This document shows, in pieces, positions 23,505 through 23,755 of a stretch of DNA of 23,755 nucleotides (position 1 is its first letter; the number at the start of each line of letters is the position of its first letter). Below the pieces are notes generated by a model. The model saw nothing but the letters and a program-made list of their open reading frames with translations. It was not told the origin of the DNA and ran no database searches. The translations under genes were made by a program, and so were the position numbers. The DNA lies in contig CALMRM010000261.1 of NCBI GenBank assembly GCA_937871605.1, forward strand, positions 1 to 23,755, read 5' to 3'. Source of the DNA: an uncultured Terriglobus sp. GTDB taxonomy: Bacteria; Acidobacteriota; Terriglobia; Terriglobales; Acidobacteriaceae.

Positions 23505-23755
23505 TGCGCGTCGACCCAAACATGTCGAATCTTGTAAATGCCGGCATCAGTAACACCTCACAAGCACTGAACACGGCCGTGCAGCAACTCTCGTCGGGGC
23601 TCAGTGTGTCGGCACCATCTGACAACCCGTATGCGGCAGCCGCAAACGCGCTCAGCCTGGCGTCCTCCTCCACCGTGGATCGTTACACGAAGAACGCAGA
23701 CACCGTACTCAACCAGGTACAGACGGCAGACAGCACCCTGTCGAGCGTCGTCAGT
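23504..23755 (+). CDS. flgL: FlgL, hook-filament junction protein HAP3 (N-terminal part)
   Basis: 84 codons up to the window end, with no stop. The visible part begins MRVDPNMSNLVNAGISNTSQ and has the flagellin-like N-terminus: LNTAVQQLSSGLSVSAPSDN, then PYAAAANALSLASSS and YTKNADTVLNQVQTADSTLS. FlgL and flagellin share this pattern. FlgL is preferred because the gene directly follows flgK and overlaps its stop. Flagellin itself cannot be excluded from the visible portion alone. Confidence 0.9.
   Translation, partial: MRVDPNMSNLVNAGISNTSQALNTAVQQLSSGLSVSAPSDNPYAAAANALSLASSSTVDRYTKNADTVLNQVQTADSTLSSVVS

Noticed and set aside
1..23755. Mobile elements, CRISPR arrays, tRNA or rRNA genes, phage or defence genes
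   Set aside because: Every stretch of appreciable length is filled by flagellar genes or short gaps, and no repeat arrays, transposase motifs or RNA gene signatures were seen.

Overview
The window is one uninterrupted, single-strand (+) block of flagellar biogenesis genes, about 60% GC by eye. It holds 28 recognisable coding regions. All are flagellar or fit a flagellar role, and both ends cut through a gene (flgB at the left, flgL at the right). I saw no tRNA, rRNA, CRISPR array, transposase or phage gene. The FlgH/FlgI (L and P ring) genes imply a diderm. The gene order (flgB-flgC-fliE-fliF-fliG-fliH-fliI-fliJ-fliK-flgD-flgE, then export genes, then fliM-fliN-flgF-flgG-flgA-flgH-flgI-flgJ-flgN-flgK-flgL), GC content and protein style suggest an Acidobacteriota (Terriglobia-like) bacterium. 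That placement is an inference from general familiarity, not a computed one.

Region 1 (1-9617) encodes the proximal rod (FlgB, FlgC, FliE), MS ring (FliF), rotor (FliG), export ATPase complex (FliH, FliI, FliJ), hook-length ruler (FliK), hook cap (FlgD) and hook (FlgE). Genes mostly overlap or are closely spaced, which suggests one operon. It ends in a perfect 11-bp-stem hairpin just after flgE.

Region 2 (9618-9921) is the only gene-free stretch over 300 bp. It carries the hairpin, a second perfect 9-bp inverted repeat, and a near-consensus sigma-54 (-24/-12) promoter that reads into the next operon.

Region 3 (9922-15831) encodes the export gate: a small second SpoA-domain (FliN-like) protein, a single ORF fusing a FliO-type cytoplasmic domain to FliP, then FliQ, FliR, FlhB and FlhA. 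Region 4 (15960-17237) encodes the switch proteins FliM and FliN. This FliM lacks the usual N-terminal CheY-P-binding peptide.

Region 5 (17302-23755) encodes the distal rod (FlgF, FlgG), P- and L-ring proteins with their chaperone (FlgA, FlgH, FlgI), rod cap FlgJ without a muramidase domain, a probable FlgN chaperone, and the hook-filament junction proteins FlgK and FlgL (partial). A sigma-28-like promoter lies upstream of flgF. Together the genes cover most of the basal body, rod, rings, hook, C-ring and export apparatus. FliL, FlhF/FlhG, FliA/FlgM, MotAB, filament cap, flagellin and chemotaxis genes are not in the window.

I see no wholly new system. The points most worth checking are the FliO-FliP fusion, the FliM without a CheY-binding peptide, the extra SpoA protein, and the two alternative-sigma promoters that divide the cluster.
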